Below are positions 46,588 to 55,842 of a DNA stretch of 64,000 nt, in pieces (the stretch's first letter is position 1; the number at the start of each line of letters is the position of its first letter). The notes below the pieces were generated by a model. That model was not told where the DNA came from and made no database searches. It was given only the letters and a program-made list of their open reading frames with translations. The translations under genes were made by a program, and so were the position numbers. Location of the stretch: positions 1 through 64,000 of the forward strand of contig NZ_QLIX01000019.1 of NCBI RefSeq assembly GCF_003258945.1, given 5' to 3'. This DNA is from Roseicella frigidaeris. GTDB taxonomy: Bacteria > Pseudomonadota > Alphaproteobacteria > Acetobacterales > Acetobacteraceae.

Positions 46588-47533
46588 TCAGTCCTTGCGC
46601 ATGCCCCAGAAGACCGTCACGGGCGCGCGGAAGGCACCGGTGACCCGGCGATTCCAGGCGGAAGGCTGCCAGTAGAAACCGAGCGGGATATAGGGCAGCA
46701 TCTCCATCGCCCGACGGTTCAGCGCCTCCGCCACCTGGCGTTGCACCGCCAGATCCGGCGCCTCCACCCAGGCGGCCCGCAGCCGCTCGATCTCGGCATC
46801 CTTCGGCCAGCCGAACCAGGCGGCATCGCCATTCGTCCGCAGGAACAGGTGGAACACCGGCAGGCTGAGGGACTGGCCGGAGGCGGTGGTGTGAATCAGG
46901 CTCCAGCCGCCCCGCTCCACCGGCTCGCGGCTCGTCCGGCGCTGCACCAGCGTGCCCCAATCGGTCGAGACGAGCTCGAAATTCATCCCCATGCGCTGCA
47001 ACAGGTCGGCGGTGACGAGCGAGAGGGCGTTGATTTGCGGATAGTCGCCGGGCGCGACGAGCACGACCTTCTCATTGGCATAGCCGGCCGCGCGCAGCGC
47101 CGCCCGGGCCCGGTCGAGGCTGTGCGTCTTCAGCACCTCGCTGCCGGCCTCGTTCGCCAGCGGGCCGTGGCAGGCGAACGCGCCGCGCCCAGCGCCGGAT
47201 GCTCGCGGCGCAGTCCCGCGCCCGCACCGGCTCGCCGTCATGGAAGCGCAAGCCCTCGCGCAGGGTGAAGGTCCAGGCGAGGCCATCCGCCTCCACCACC
47301 CAGCCCTCGGCCATCTGCGGCCGGATCGTGCCTTGCGCGTCCTGGGCGCAGATCTGGTCGTAGACCATGAAGGCGTGGTTGCGGGTGACGACGGCGGTGG
47401 TCCAGACCGGGTCGAGGCTGGTGAGGTTGGCCTGCGGCACGACGCGCAGCCGGCCTGCTCCCGGCGTCGCGGCGAGCGCGGGCGCCGTCAGGCCCAAGGC
47501 GAAAGGCGCCTGCAACAGGCCGCGACGGCGCAT
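46588..47533 (-). pseudogene. Family 5 substrate-binding protein with internal deletion (receptor 2)
   Basis: The first part (from ATG 47533) gives a normal N-terminus: RRRGLLQAPFALG signal, LRVVPQANLTSLDPVWTTAVVTRNHAFMVYD, LREGLRFHDGEPVRARDCAASIRRWARR. At about 47175-47180 the sequence jumps in another frame to GPLANEAGSEVLKTHSLDRARAALRAAGY, which in the paralogues lies about 205 residues later. From there to 46588 the rest is normal (VSTDWGTLVQRRTSREPVERGGWSL to VFWGMRKD). So roughly 615 bases are missing, and the two halves are out of frame. The flanks are intact, so this is a recent-looking deletion in a tandem paralogue array. Confidence 0.85.
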
Positions 47534-47536
47534 GGC

Positions 47537-49114
47537 TCAGGCCCTCCGGATGCCCCAGAAGATGGCGAAGCCCTTCACCCGGTCGACCAGCGTGCGGCGA
47601 TGGGCGGTGATCGAATAATAGGCGCCCGTCGGGATGTAGGGCAGCCCCTGCATCGCCGCGACCTGGATCCGCCGCGCCAGTTCCCGGCGCGCCGGCAGGT
47701 CCGGCGCATCCAGCCAGGCGGCGCGCAGCCGCTCCACCTCCGGCAGGTCGGGCCAGCCCGGCGCCGCCTTGTCGCCATCGGCGCGGAGCTGCGCATGGGT
47801 GACGGGATTGATGAAATCCATGCCGGAGGAGGCGAAGCAGGCGATGGACCAGCCGCCCTGATCGAGCGGTCCGCGATTCATCCGCCGCTGCGCCAGCGTG
47901 CCCCAGTCGGTCAGCACCACCTCGAGATTGATGTCGAGCTGCCGCAGCAGATCGGCCGCCACCTGCGCCTGGGCGGTGGTGGAGACGATGTCGGTGGTGC
48001 CGAGCAGACGCACCCTCTCGCCGCGATAGCCCGCCTCCTTCAGCGCCTGTCGCGCCGCGGCGATGCTGCGTGGCCCGGTCAGCGGCGCCAGCCCGGCATC
48101 GTTGGCGAAGGGGCCGCCGGGGGTGAAGAAGCCGACGCCCGTCTCGTATTTCGTCGGCTCGGGGCCGACGATCGCGGTCATGAAATCCTCCTGGCTGATC
48201 GCCGGCAGGAGGGCGCGGCGGATCGCCGGGTTGTCGAAGGGCGGCTGGCGGTGGTTGAAGCGGAACTGCCCGGGCAGCGGCAGCGGGTCGATCGGCTCGA
48301 GCAGCAGGCCGCGGTTGCGGCCGAGCAGGGTCTGGATCTCGGCCGGCATCTGCTCCAGCCAGTCCACCTCGCCCGCGCTCAGCGCCGCGGCGGCGGTGCC
48401 GGCATCGGGGATGATCGACCATTCGACGCGGTCGAAATGCACCAGCTTCGGCCCGGCGGTGAGGCCGCTGCCGCCGGCGGGCGTCGGCACGTAGTCGGCG
48501 TTGCGGTCCCAGACCGCGCGGCTGCCCTGGCGGAACTCGTCCATGCGGAAGCGGAAGGGGCCGCTGCCGGTCGGGTCGCGGATCTGCTGGAAGGGATCGG
48601 TCGCGGCGATGCGCGCCGGCATGATGAAGGGCTGCGGATTGGCCGGCATCGCCAGCGCCTCGATCAGCAGCGGGAAGCGCGCGCGCAGTCGGAAGCGGAA
48701 GCGCCTGTCGTCGAGCGCGGCGAGTTCCTCGGTGCGCGCCGCCAGCGCCTGGCCCATGGCGCTGCGCGCCATCCAGCGGCGCAGCGAGACGACGCAGTCC
48801 TCGGCCCGCACCGGCGCGCCGTCATGGAAGCGCAGCCCCTCGCGCAGGGTGATGGTGACGCTGCGGCCCTCCTCCTCCTCGAGATGGCCGGCTGCCATTT
48901 GCGGATGCACCCGGAAGGCCAGGTCCACGCCGTAGAGCGTGTCGTAGACCATGTAGCCGTGGTTGCGGATGACGTTGGAGGTGACCGCGACAGGATCCAG
49001 CCCACCGAGATCGGCCTGCGGCACGAAGCGCAGCACGCGGGCAGAGCTTTGCGAGAAGGCCGGCGCCGCCGGCAGCGCGGCGCCGGCGGCGAGCAGCGTG
49101 CGGCGCGCGATCAT
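47537..49114 (-). CDS. ABC transporter family 5 substrate-binding protein (receptor 3)
   Basis: A 525-aa protein with signal IARRTLLAAGAALPAAPAFSQ. Blocks are RFVPQADLGGLDPVAVTSNVIRNHGYMVYDTLYGVD, LREGLRFHDGAPVRAEDCVVSLRRWMAR, DPTGSGPFRFR, the PPFDNPAIRRALLPAISQEDFMTAIVG segment and VLTDWGTLAQRRMNRGPLDQGGWSI. The middle differs clearly from its neighbours around residues 180-250 (REYN region in the next receptor, EFRQGSR here), which is part of the binding cleft. The start overlaps the upstream receptor gene by four bases and the stop is three bases before the pseudogene. Confidence 0.93.
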   Translation of the reverse strand: MIARRTLLAAGAALPAAPAFSQSSARVLRFVPQADLGGLDPVAVTSNVIRNHGYMVYDTLYGVDLAFRVHPQMAAGHLEEEEGRSVTITLREGLRFHDGAPVRAEDCVVSLRRWMARSAMGQALAARTEELAALDDRRFRFRLRARFPLLIEALAMPANPQPFIMPARIAATDPFQQIRDPTGSGPFRFRMDEFRQGSRAVWDRNADYVPTPAGGSGLTAGPKLVHFDRVEWSIIPDAGTAAAALSAGEVDWLEQMPAEIQTLLGRNRGLLLEPIDPLPLPGQFRFNHRQPPFDNPAIRRALLPAISQEDFMTAIVGPEPTKYETGVGFFTPGGPFANDAGLAPLTGPRSIAAARQALKEAGYRGERVRLLGTTDIVSTTAQAQVAADLLRQLDINLEVVLTDWGTLAQRRMNRGPLDQGGWSIACFASSGMDFINPVTHAQLRADGDKAAPGWPDLPEVERLRAAWLDAPDLPARRELARRIQVAAMQGLPYIPTGAYYSITAHRRTLVDRVKGFAIFWGIRRA

Positions 49115-50691
49115 GCCCGCCGCAGGTTCCAGAACAGGGCGAAGCCTGGCACCCGCCCTGTCAGGTCGCGCCGCAGCGAGGTGAGCGAGGTGTAGGAGCC
49201 GACCGGGATATAGGGCAGCTCGTCCAGCGCGGTGCGCTGGATGTCGCGGGCGATGCGCTGCTGCGCCTCAAGGTCGGGCGCCTCGAACCAGGCATCGCGC
49301 AATTCCTCCAGCCGCGGCATGGTCGGCCAGCCGAACCAGGCGCCGGTGCCGTTGCCGCGCAGCGGGAAATTGCCGGCGGGATCGGCGAATTCGAAGGAGG
49401 CGAAGGCGGTGAGGAAGACGCTCCAGCCGCCCTTCTCCACCGGCTCGCGGCTGGCCCGGCGCTGGATGACGCTGCCCCAGTCGGTCAGCACGAAATCGAG
49501 GTTGACGCCAAGCCGGCGGAACATGTCGCCCGCCACCTGGGTCATCGCCGCCGGCGCCAGGATGTCGGTCGGGCCGATCAGGCGGATGAGCTGATCGGTG
49601 TAGCCCGCCTCCTTCAGCAGCGCCTTGGCGCGGTCGATGCTGCGCGGCCCGGTCAGCGCCCCCATCCCGGCATCGTTGGCCAGCGGCGTATCCGGGGTGA
49701 AGACGCCCATGGGGGCGAAGAGCGCCGGATCGGGCCCGACGATCGCCGTCATGTAGTCCGCCTGGTCGATCGCCGGCAGCAGGGCCTGGCGCATCTTCTT
49801 GTCGTTGAAGGGCGGGTGCAGGTGGTTGAAGCGCAGGATCGCCGGGTTGCGCAGCCGGTCGATCGGCTCGACGGTGATCTGCCGGTTGCGGCGGAAGAGC
49901 TGCTGGATCTCCGGCGGCGGTTGCTCGTACCAGTCGATCTCGCCGGCCTGCAGCGCCGCCGAGGCGGTCGCTGCATCGACGATGATGTGCCACTCGATGC
50001 GGTCGAAATGCGCCCGCTTCGGCCCGGCCGTCAGGCTCGGCTCGCCGCTGCTGACCGGCACGTAGTCCGGGTTGCGCTGATAGGCGACGAAGCTGCCGGA
50101 ATTGTATTCCCGCGCCAGGAAGCGGAAGGGCCCGCTGCCCACCGTCTCCTGGATCTGCTGATAGGGATCGGTGCGGGCGATGCGCTCCGGCATGATGAAG
50201 GCGGCCGGGTTGGAGGGCGTCGCCAGCGCCTGCAGCAGCATCGGGAAGCGCCGCTTCAGCCGGAACCGGAGGCGCCGGTCGTCGAGCGCCGAGAGCTCCT
50301 CGATCGCCGGTTCCAGCTTCTGGCCGATGCTGCTGCGCTTCATCCAGCGCCGGAGCGAGGCGACGCAATCCGCCGCCCGCACCGGCGCGCCGTCATGGAA
50401 GCGCAGCCCCTCGCGCAGCGTGATGGTGCAGAGCCGGTCGTCATCCTCGAAGACCTGGCCGGCCGCCATCTGCGGTTGCGGCCGGAACTGCGCATCCATG
50501 CCGTAGAGCACGTCGTAGACGAGCCAGGCATGGTTGCGGGTGACATTGGCCGTGGTCCAGATCGGGTCCAGGCTGGTCAGGTTGGCCTGTGGCACGAATT
50601 TCAGCACGCTGCTGCCCGCGGGCTGGCCAATGGCCAGGCGTGGCAGGGCAGCGGCCGCAGCCGCGCCGGCCAGGAAATCGCGTCGTTGCAT
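49111..50691 (-). CDS. ABC transporter family 5 substrate-binding protein (receptor 4)
   Basis: A 526-aa protein from ATG 50691. Tat-like signal QRRDFLAGAAAAAALPRLAIGQ. Blocks are KFVPQANLTSLDPIWTTANVTRNHAWLVYDVLYGMD, LREGLRFHDGAPVRAADCVASLRRWMKR, TVGSGPFRFLAREYNSGS, LRFNHLHPPFNDKKMRQALLPAIDQADYMTAIVG and VLTDWGSVIQRRASREPVEKGGWSV. It is the closest relative of the pseudogene copy (shared QANLTSLDP-WTTA start). It lies 23 bases after the upstream receptor gene. Confidence 0.93.
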   Translation of the reverse strand: MQRRDFLAGAAAAAALPRLAIGQPAGSSVLKFVPQANLTSLDPIWTTANVTRNHAWLVYDVLYGMDAQFRPQPQMAAGQVFEDDDRLCTITLREGLRFHDGAPVRAADCVASLRRWMKRSSIGQKLEPAIEELSALDDRRLRFRLKRRFPMLLQALATPSNPAAFIMPERIARTDPYQQIQETVGSGPFRFLAREYNSGSFVAYQRNPDYVPVSSGEPSLTAGPKRAHFDRIEWHIIVDAATASAALQAGEIDWYEQPPPEIQQLFRRNRQITVEPIDRLRNPAILRFNHLHPPFNDKKMRQALLPAIDQADYMTAIVGPDPALFAPMGVFTPDTPLANDAGMGALTGPRSIDRAKALLKEAGYTDQLIRLIGPTDILAPAAMTQVAGDMFRRLGVNLDFVLTDWGSVIQRRASREPVEKGGWSVFLTAFASFEFADPAGNFPLRGNGTGAWFGWPTMPRLEELRDAWFEAPDLEAQQRIARDIQRTALDELPYIPVGSYTSLTSLRRDLTGRVPGFALFWNLRRA

Positions 50692-50714
50692 CGCCCACTC
50701 CGCCCCGCCCGGCT

Positions 50715-52310
50715 TCAGGCGGCTTTCTTCACGCTCCAGAAGAGCGGCATGCCCTTCGGCACGTCGCTGAGGCTGCGCCGATAGGCCGTGGCCTGGAAAT
50801 ACTGGCCGAGCGGCAGGGTCGGCGCTTCCTCGAAGGCCGCGAGTTGCATCTCGCGTGCCAGGGCTTTCTGGGCGGCGAGGTCGGGCGCGTCGAACCAGCG
50901 CTGCCGCAGCGCCTCCAGCCGCTCCGAGCTCGACCAGCCCCACCAGCCATCCTTGCCATTGCCGCGGATCGGCTGGTTGACGCCGGGATTGATGACGTCG
51001 AGCCCGGTCCAGAAGGTGAAGAACATGCTCCAGCCACCCTTCTCCGGCGGCTCGCGGCTGGCGCGGCGGGCGACGACGCTGGCCCAGTCCATGGCGACGA
51101 ACTCGACATTCATGCCGCAGCGGCGGAGCATGTCGTTGCCCACCTGGCCGAGCGCGTTCAGCGTCGGGAAATCGGTCGCGGCGAGCAGCACCACCTTCTC
51201 GCCCTTGTAGCCGGCGGCGGCGATCTCGCGCTTCACCTTGTCGAAGTCGCGCGGGCCCTTCAGCACCTCCAGCCCGGCATCGCTCGCCAGCGGCGTCTCC
51301 GGCGGGAAGAAGCCGACGCCCTCGCGCCAGAGGCTGCGATCGGTGCCGGTCACCGCCACCATGTAGTCCTCCTGGCTCACCGCCCCCATCAGCGCCCGGC
51401 GGATGCCCGGATTGTCGAAGGGCGGATGCAAGTGGTTGAAGCGGCCCCAGCCGACCAGCCCGGTCGGGTTCGGGTTGTCGATGCGGATGTTGCGGTTGGC
51501 CTGCAGCACGGGCAGCAGGTCCGAGGTCGGCACCTCCCACCAATCCGTCTCGCCGCTCTGCAGCGCCGCGCCAGCGGTTGCCGCATCCGGCGTCACGATC
51601 CACTCGACCCGGTCGAGGTTCACCCGCTTCGGCCCGGCGGTCCAGCTCGGCGTGCCCTGCTCGCGCGGGCGGTACTCGGCGAAGCGCTCATAGACGAAGC
51701 GGCTGCCCTGGATCCGCTCATCCGCCTTGAAGCGGAAGGGGCCGCTCCCGATCATCTCGGAGACCGGCTTCGTGGCATCGGTCTTCGCCAGCCGCTCGGG
51801 CATGATGAAGCAGCAGGGCGTCACCAGGCTGCCCAGCGCCTCGGCCAGCATGGCGTAGGGGCGCTTGAGGCGGAAGACGATGCGGCGGTCGTCGGCCGCG
51901 GTCATCTCGGCCAGCCGCGCGTTCAGCTCCTGCCCGAGCGGATGCCGCCCCGCCCAGCGGCGGATCGAGGCGACGCAATCCTGCGCCCGCACCGGCGAGC
52001 CGTCGTGGAATTGCAGCCCGGGCCGCAGCGTGATCGTCCAGCGCAGCCCGTCCTCCTCGACCACATGGCCCTCGGCCATCTGCGGCGTGACGCGGAACTC
52101 CGCATCCATGCCGTAGAGCGTGTCGAAGACCATGAAGCCGTGGTGGCGGGTGACATAGGCGGTGGTGATGTGCGGGTCGAGGATGCCGAGATCCGATTGC
52201 GGGATGAATTTCAGCAGCCTGGCCGCCGCCGGCTGCGCCAGGGCCGGCGCCGCGAGGACGCCGCCCAGCGCCAGCCCGGCGCCGCCGATGAAAAGATCGC
52301 GTCGCTGCAT
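50715..52310 (-). CDS. ABC transporter family 5 substrate-binding protein (receptor 5)
   Basis: A 531-aa protein with signal QRRDLFIGGAGLALGGVLAAPALAQ. Blocks are KFIPQSDLGILDPHITTAYVTRHHGFMVFDTLYGMD, LRPGLQFHDGSPVRAQDCVASIRRWAGR, MIGSGPFRFKADERIQGSRFVYERFAEYRPREQG, PPFDNPGIRRALMGAVSQEDYMVAVTG and VAMDWASVVARRASREPPEKGGWSM. With receptor 6 it forms a subgroup (shared KFIPQ, PGxxFHDG, YKGEKVVLL). It ends in SVKKAA. Confidence 0.93.
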   Translation of the reverse strand: MQRRDLFIGGAGLALGGVLAAPALAQPAAARLLKFIPQSDLGILDPHITTAYVTRHHGFMVFDTLYGMDAEFRVTPQMAEGHVVEEDGLRWTITLRPGLQFHDGSPVRAQDCVASIRRWAGRHPLGQELNARLAEMTAADDRRIVFRLKRPYAMLAEALGSLVTPCCFIMPERLAKTDATKPVSEMIGSGPFRFKADERIQGSRFVYERFAEYRPREQGTPSWTAGPKRVNLDRVEWIVTPDAATAGAALQSGETDWWEVPTSDLLPVLQANRNIRIDNPNPTGLVGWGRFNHLHPPFDNPGIRRALMGAVSQEDYMVAVTGTDRSLWREGVGFFPPETPLASDAGLEVLKGPRDFDKVKREIAAAGYKGEKVVLLAATDFPTLNALGQVGNDMLRRCGMNVEFVAMDWASVVARRASREPPEKGGWSMFFTFWTGLDVINPGVNQPIRGNGKDGWWGWSSSERLEALRQRWFDAPDLAAQKALAREMQLAAFEEAPTLPLGQYFQATAYRRSLSDVPKGMPLFWSVKKAA

Positions 52311-52359
52311 TGCCCGGCCTCCGCCTTCGTCACCTGGTCCGTGCGGCGCACTAGACCAT

Positions 52360-52391
52360 GCGGCGCGCCGCCGTTCCAGGCGGCGCGCCGC
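52360..52391 (-). promoter_or_regulatory. Perfect 13-bp hairpin between receptor genes 6 and 5
   Basis: GCGGCGCGCCGCC (52360-52372) and GGCGGCGCGCCGC (52379-52391) close a GTTCCA loop: a perfect, all-GC 13-bp stem between two receptor genes, 63 bases after the first stop and 50 before the next start. No T run follows in the direction of transcription. It may be a partial terminator or an RNA-stability element that sets relative receptor levels. Confidence 0.6.
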
Positions 52392-52453
52392 GCCTTTCCC
52401 CTATCCGGATCATTGCCGGGCGACGCGCCGCCCTGGCGCGCCGCCCCGCCGGC

Positions 52454-54043
52454 TCAGCCCTTCTTCACGTTCCAGAACATCGGCAGGCCGTTCAGCACGC
52501 CGCTGATGTTGGTCCGGTAGCTCCAGGGCTGGAAATACTGGCCGGTCGGGATGTAGGGCACCTCGCGCATGCCCTCCTCCTGGATCGCGCGGGCGAGCCG
52601 CTGCTGCTCGCCGAGGTTCGGGGCGTCGAGCCATTCGCCCCGCAGCGCCTCGACCTTCGGCATGGTCGGCCAGCCGAACCAGGCATTCTGCCCGTTGCCG
52701 CGCAGGCCGAGATGCCCGGCCGGGGTGAAGAAGTCGAGCCCGGTGAAGAAGGTGAGGAAGATGCTCCAGCCGCCCTGGTCGGGCGGGTTGCGGTTGGCGC
52801 GACGGGTGACGACGCTGCCCCAGTCGGTGGCGACGAAGTCGACATTCATGCCCGACTTCTGCAGCATGTCGAGGCAGACCTGCCCGAGCGCGTTGAGCGA
52901 GGGGAAGTCGGAGGCGCAGAGCAGCACCACCTTCTCGCCCTTGTAGCCGGCGGCGGCGAGGTCGCGCTTGACCTGCTCGTAGTCGCGCTTCCCCTGCAGC
53001 GGCGCCATCCCGGCATCGGAGGCGAAGGGCGTGCCGGGCGGGAAGAAGCCGACATTGTCGCGCCACATGCTGGGATCGGTGCCGATCACCGCCGTCATGT
53101 AGTCCGCCTGGTTGGTGGCGCCGAGCAGGGCGCGGCGGATGCCGGGGTTGTTGAAGGGCGGATGCAGGTGGTTGAAGCGGCAGAGCGCCATCAGCCCAGT
53201 CGGGTCATAGGCCTCGACCTTGATGTTGCGGTTGCGCTTGAGCAGCGGCAGCAGGTCGGCGGTCGGCTGCTCCCACCAGTCCATCTCGCCGGATTGCAGC
53301 GCGCCGGCGGCGGTCGAGGCGTCCGGGATCACATGCCATTCGACGCGGTCGAAATTCGCCCGCTTCGGCCCGGCGGTCCATTCGACGCTGCCGCCCTCGC
53401 GCGGCAGGTAGTCCGGGTTGCGCTCATAAACCACGAGGCTGCCGGGCACGCGCTCATCGCCTTTGAAGCGGAAGGGGCCGGAGCCGATATTCTCCTTGAT
53501 CGGCGTGTTGGCGTCGGTCTGCGCGATGCGCTCGGGCATGATGAAGCAGACCGGGCTGCCGGGCTTGGCCAGCGCATCGAAGAGCAGCGCGAAGGGCTTC
53601 TTCAGGCGGAAGGTCAGCCGGCGGTCGTCGGCCGCCACGAGCTCCTCGGTCGCCGCGGCGAGGGCCTGTCCCATGGCGTCGCGCTGCCACCAGCGCTTGA
53701 TGCTGGCCACCGCATCCTTCGCCAGCACCGGCGCGCCGTCATGGAATTTGAGCCCCGGCCGCAGGGTGATGGTGACGCGGCGGCCCTCCTCCTCGACCGT
53801 ATGGCCCTCGGCCATCTGCGGTTGCGGCTTGTAGGCCGCATCCATGCCGTAGAGCGTGTCGTAGATGACGAAGCCGTGGTTGCGCGTGACATAGGCGGTG
53901 GTGACGATGGGGTCGATCACCGCGACATCGCCCTGCGGGATGAATTTCATCACCCGCGCCCCGGCGGGCTGGGCCAGCGCCGGCGCGGCGAGCGGCAGGG
54001 CGGCCGCCCCGGCCGTGCCGAGGAGGAAGCTGCGACGATCCAT
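52454..54043 (-). CDS. ABC transporter family 5 substrate-binding protein (receptor 6, first in array)
   Basis: A 529-aa protein from ATG 54043; longer in-frame readings overlap the divergent gtrA and lack a ribosome site. Tat signal DRRSFLLGTAGAAALPLAAPALAQ. Blocks are KFIPQGDVAVIDPIVTTAYVTRNHGFVIYDTLYGMD, LRPGLKFHDGAPVLAKDAVASIKRWWQRD, NIGSGPFRFKGDERVPGS, PPFNNPGIRRALLGATNQADYMTAVIG and VATDWGSVVTRRANRNPPDQGGWSI. First gene of the array; the promoter should lie in the 168 bases between it and gtrA. Confidence 0.93.
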   Translation of the reverse strand: MDRRSFLLGTAGAAALPLAAPALAQPAGARVMKFIPQGDVAVIDPIVTTAYVTRNHGFVIYDTLYGMDAAYKPQPQMAEGHTVEEEGRRVTITLRPGLKFHDGAPVLAKDAVASIKRWWQRDAMGQALAAATEELVAADDRRLTFRLKKPFALLFDALAKPGSPVCFIMPERIAQTDANTPIKENIGSGPFRFKGDERVPGSLVVYERNPDYLPREGGSVEWTAGPKRANFDRVEWHVIPDASTAAGALQSGEMDWWEQPTADLLPLLKRNRNIKVEAYDPTGLMALCRFNHLHPPFNNPGIRRALLGATNQADYMTAVIGTDPSMWRDNVGFFPPGTPFASDAGMAPLQGKRDYEQVKRDLAAAGYKGEKVVLLCASDFPSLNALGQVCLDMLQKSGMNVDFVATDWGSVVTRRANRNPPDQGGWSIFLTFFTGLDFFTPAGHLGLRGNGQNAWFGWPTMPKVEALRGEWLDAPNLGEQQRLARAIQEEGMREVPYIPTGQYFQPWSYRTNISGVLNGLPMFWNVKKG

Positions 54044-54211
54044 GATCCCATTCCCGTCAGGTGAAGCCGCGGTAAGGCAAGCCCGATCGTCGCGCCGGTG
54101 CAAGGGGGTCCGCGGGCCGGGCCAGCCGGGCGGCGCTGGCAGGGCTTTGTCTGGACCTCGGGCAGGCGGCGGACTATCGCCCCCCGGCATGCCTGGATCG
54201 AGTCCCGCGCC

Positions 54212-54685
54212 ATGACCCTCGGGCGCCACCACCTCGCCCGCCTCGCGGCCGCCGGCCGGGCGCATCTGTCGCTGCTCCGGGCGCTGCTGCGCTTCGGCAT
54301 CGTCGGGGTGGTCGGTTTCCTCGTCGATGCCACGGTGCTGTATGGCGGGCTGTGGCTCGGCCTCGGGCCCTGGCTTGGGCGGGTGCTGTCCTACCTCGCC
54401 GCCGCCACCACCACCTTCGCCCTCAACCGCGCCTGGACCTTCCGCGCCGCGCCGCGCGCCGCGCCCCTGCGGCAATGGGCGCTGTTCCTGCTGGTCAACC
54501 TGGTCGGCTTCGCGGCGAATTACGGCACCTATGCCGCGCTGCTCGCCAGCCTCCCCCTGGTTGCGGCGCATCCGGTGCTCGGCGTCGCCGCGGGATCGCT
54601 GGCCGGGATGGCCGGCAATTTCGTGCTCTCGCGGCGGCTCGTCTTCCGCGCGGCCCCGGCATCGCTCGCCCCGGCCCGGAGCTGA
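54212..54685 (+). CDS. GtrA family membrane protein
   Basis: A 157-aa protein from ATG 54212. Four membrane helices; family blocks LLRFGIVGVVGFLVDATVLYGGLW, YLAAATTTFALNRAWTFR, LFLLVNLVGFAANYGTYAAL and LAGMAGNFVLSRRLVFR. GtrA-type proteins move undecaprenyl-phosphate-linked sugars across the inner membrane, or belong to arabinogalactan and O-antigen modification. The partner is likely the GT2 glycosyltransferase that follows 113 bases downstream. Confidence 0.9.
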   Translation: MTLGRHHLARLAAAGRAHLSLLRALLRFGIVGVVGFLVDATVLYGGLWLGLGPWLGRVLSYLAAATTTFALNRAWTFRAAPRAAPLRQWALFLLVNLVGFAANYGTYAALLASLPLVAAHPVLGVAAGSLAGMAGNFVLSRRLVFRAAPASLAPARS

Positions 54686-54798
54686 GCCGCGGCACCGCGC
54701 CGGGTCGCCCCGCTTCCGCCATGGTGATGCCCTAGCACCATGGCCGAACCGCCGCCCCGCCCGGGCGACCAAGCCTTCCGTGCCGCTGGAGCCGATCC

Positions 54799-55806
54799 GT
54801 GCCCGACCTGCCTGCCCCCGCCCTGCCGGGCCTCGCGCCAGCACCGGATGCGCCGCGCATCGCCGTCCTCATCCCCTGCTACAACGAGGAGGTCGCGATC
54901 GGCCGGGTGGTCGCCAGCTTCCGGGCCGCGCTGCCGGGGGCCAGCGTCTTCGTCTACGACAACAACTCGCAGGACCGGACGCGGGAGATGGCGCGCGCCG
55001 CGGGCGCCCTGGTGCGCACCGAGACGCTGCAGGGCAAGGGCCATGTCGTCCGCCGGATGTTCGCCGATATCGAGGCGGACATCTATGTGCTGGTCGATGG
55101 CGACGACACCTATGAGGCCGCCGCGGCGCCGCGCATGGTGGCGAAGCTGGTCGAGGAGCGGCTCGACATGGTGACGGGCACCCGCCTCAGCGAGATCGAG
55201 GCGGCCTACCGGCCGGGGCACCGGCTCGGCAACCGGCTGCTTACCGGCATGGTCCGCGCCATCTTCGGCAACCGCATCACCGACATGCTGTCGGGCTACC
55301 GCGTCTTCTCGCGGCGCTTCGTCAAGAGCTTCCCGGCGCTCGCCGCGGGGTTCGAGACGGAGACCGAGTTCACCGTGCATGCGCTCGAGCTGATGCTGCC
55401 GGTCGGCGAGGTGCCGACCGCCTACAAGGAGCGGCCGGCCGGCTCGGCGAGCAAGCTGCGCACCATCCAGGATGGCTGGCGGATCCTGCAGGCCATCCTC
55501 GGCCTGGTGAAGCGGGAGAAGCCCCTGCCCTTCTTCTCCTGGATCGGCGCCGGGCTGCTGCTGCTCGGGCTTGGCCTCGGCCTGCCGGTGGTCTGGACCT
55601 TCCTCGAGACCGGGCTGGTGCCACGGCTGCCGACCGCGGTGCTGGCGATGGGGCTGGTCCTGCTGTCCTTCCTCGCCTTCGCCTGCGGGTTGATCCTCGA
55701 CACGGTGACGCGGGGGCGGATGGAGGCGAAGCGGACTGCCTACCTCGCCATCCCGGGTCCCGATTTCGCCGTGGCGGCGCCAGCCGAGGCCAGGCGGGCG
55801 GGCTGA
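54799..55806 (+). CDS. GT2 glycosyltransferase with C-terminal membrane helices
   Basis: A 335-aa protein from GTG 54799. GT-A fold: IAVLIPCYNEEVAIGRVV (about 21-38), FVYDNNSQDRT, KGHVVRRMFADIEADIYVLVDGDDTY with the metal-binding D-x-D (about 99-104), and DMLSGYRVFSRRFVKSFP. Two membrane helices near the C-terminus (about 250-275 and 280-310). This is the dolichol-phosphate/undecaprenyl-phosphate mannose or glucose synthase type. With gtrA it could glycosylate a surface polymer or lipid. Confidence 0.9.
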   Translation: MPDLPAPALPGLAPAPDAPRIAVLIPCYNEEVAIGRVVASFRAALPGASVFVYDNNSQDRTREMARAAGALVRTETLQGKGHVVRRMFADIEADIYVLVDGDDTYEAAAAPRMVAKLVEERLDMVTGTRLSEIEAAYRPGHRLGNRLLTGMVRAIFGNRITDMLSGYRVFSRRFVKSFPALAAGFETETEFTVHALELMLPVGEVPTAYKERPAGSASKLRTIQDGWRILQAILGLVKREKPLPFFSWIGAGLLLLGLGLGLPVVWTFLETGLVPRLPTAVLAMGLVLLSFLAFACGLILDTVTRGRMEAKRTAYLAIPGPDFAVAAPAEARRAG

Positions 55807-55842
55807 GCCGCGCCGGCGCCCGCCGACCCGCGGCCCGCGCCG

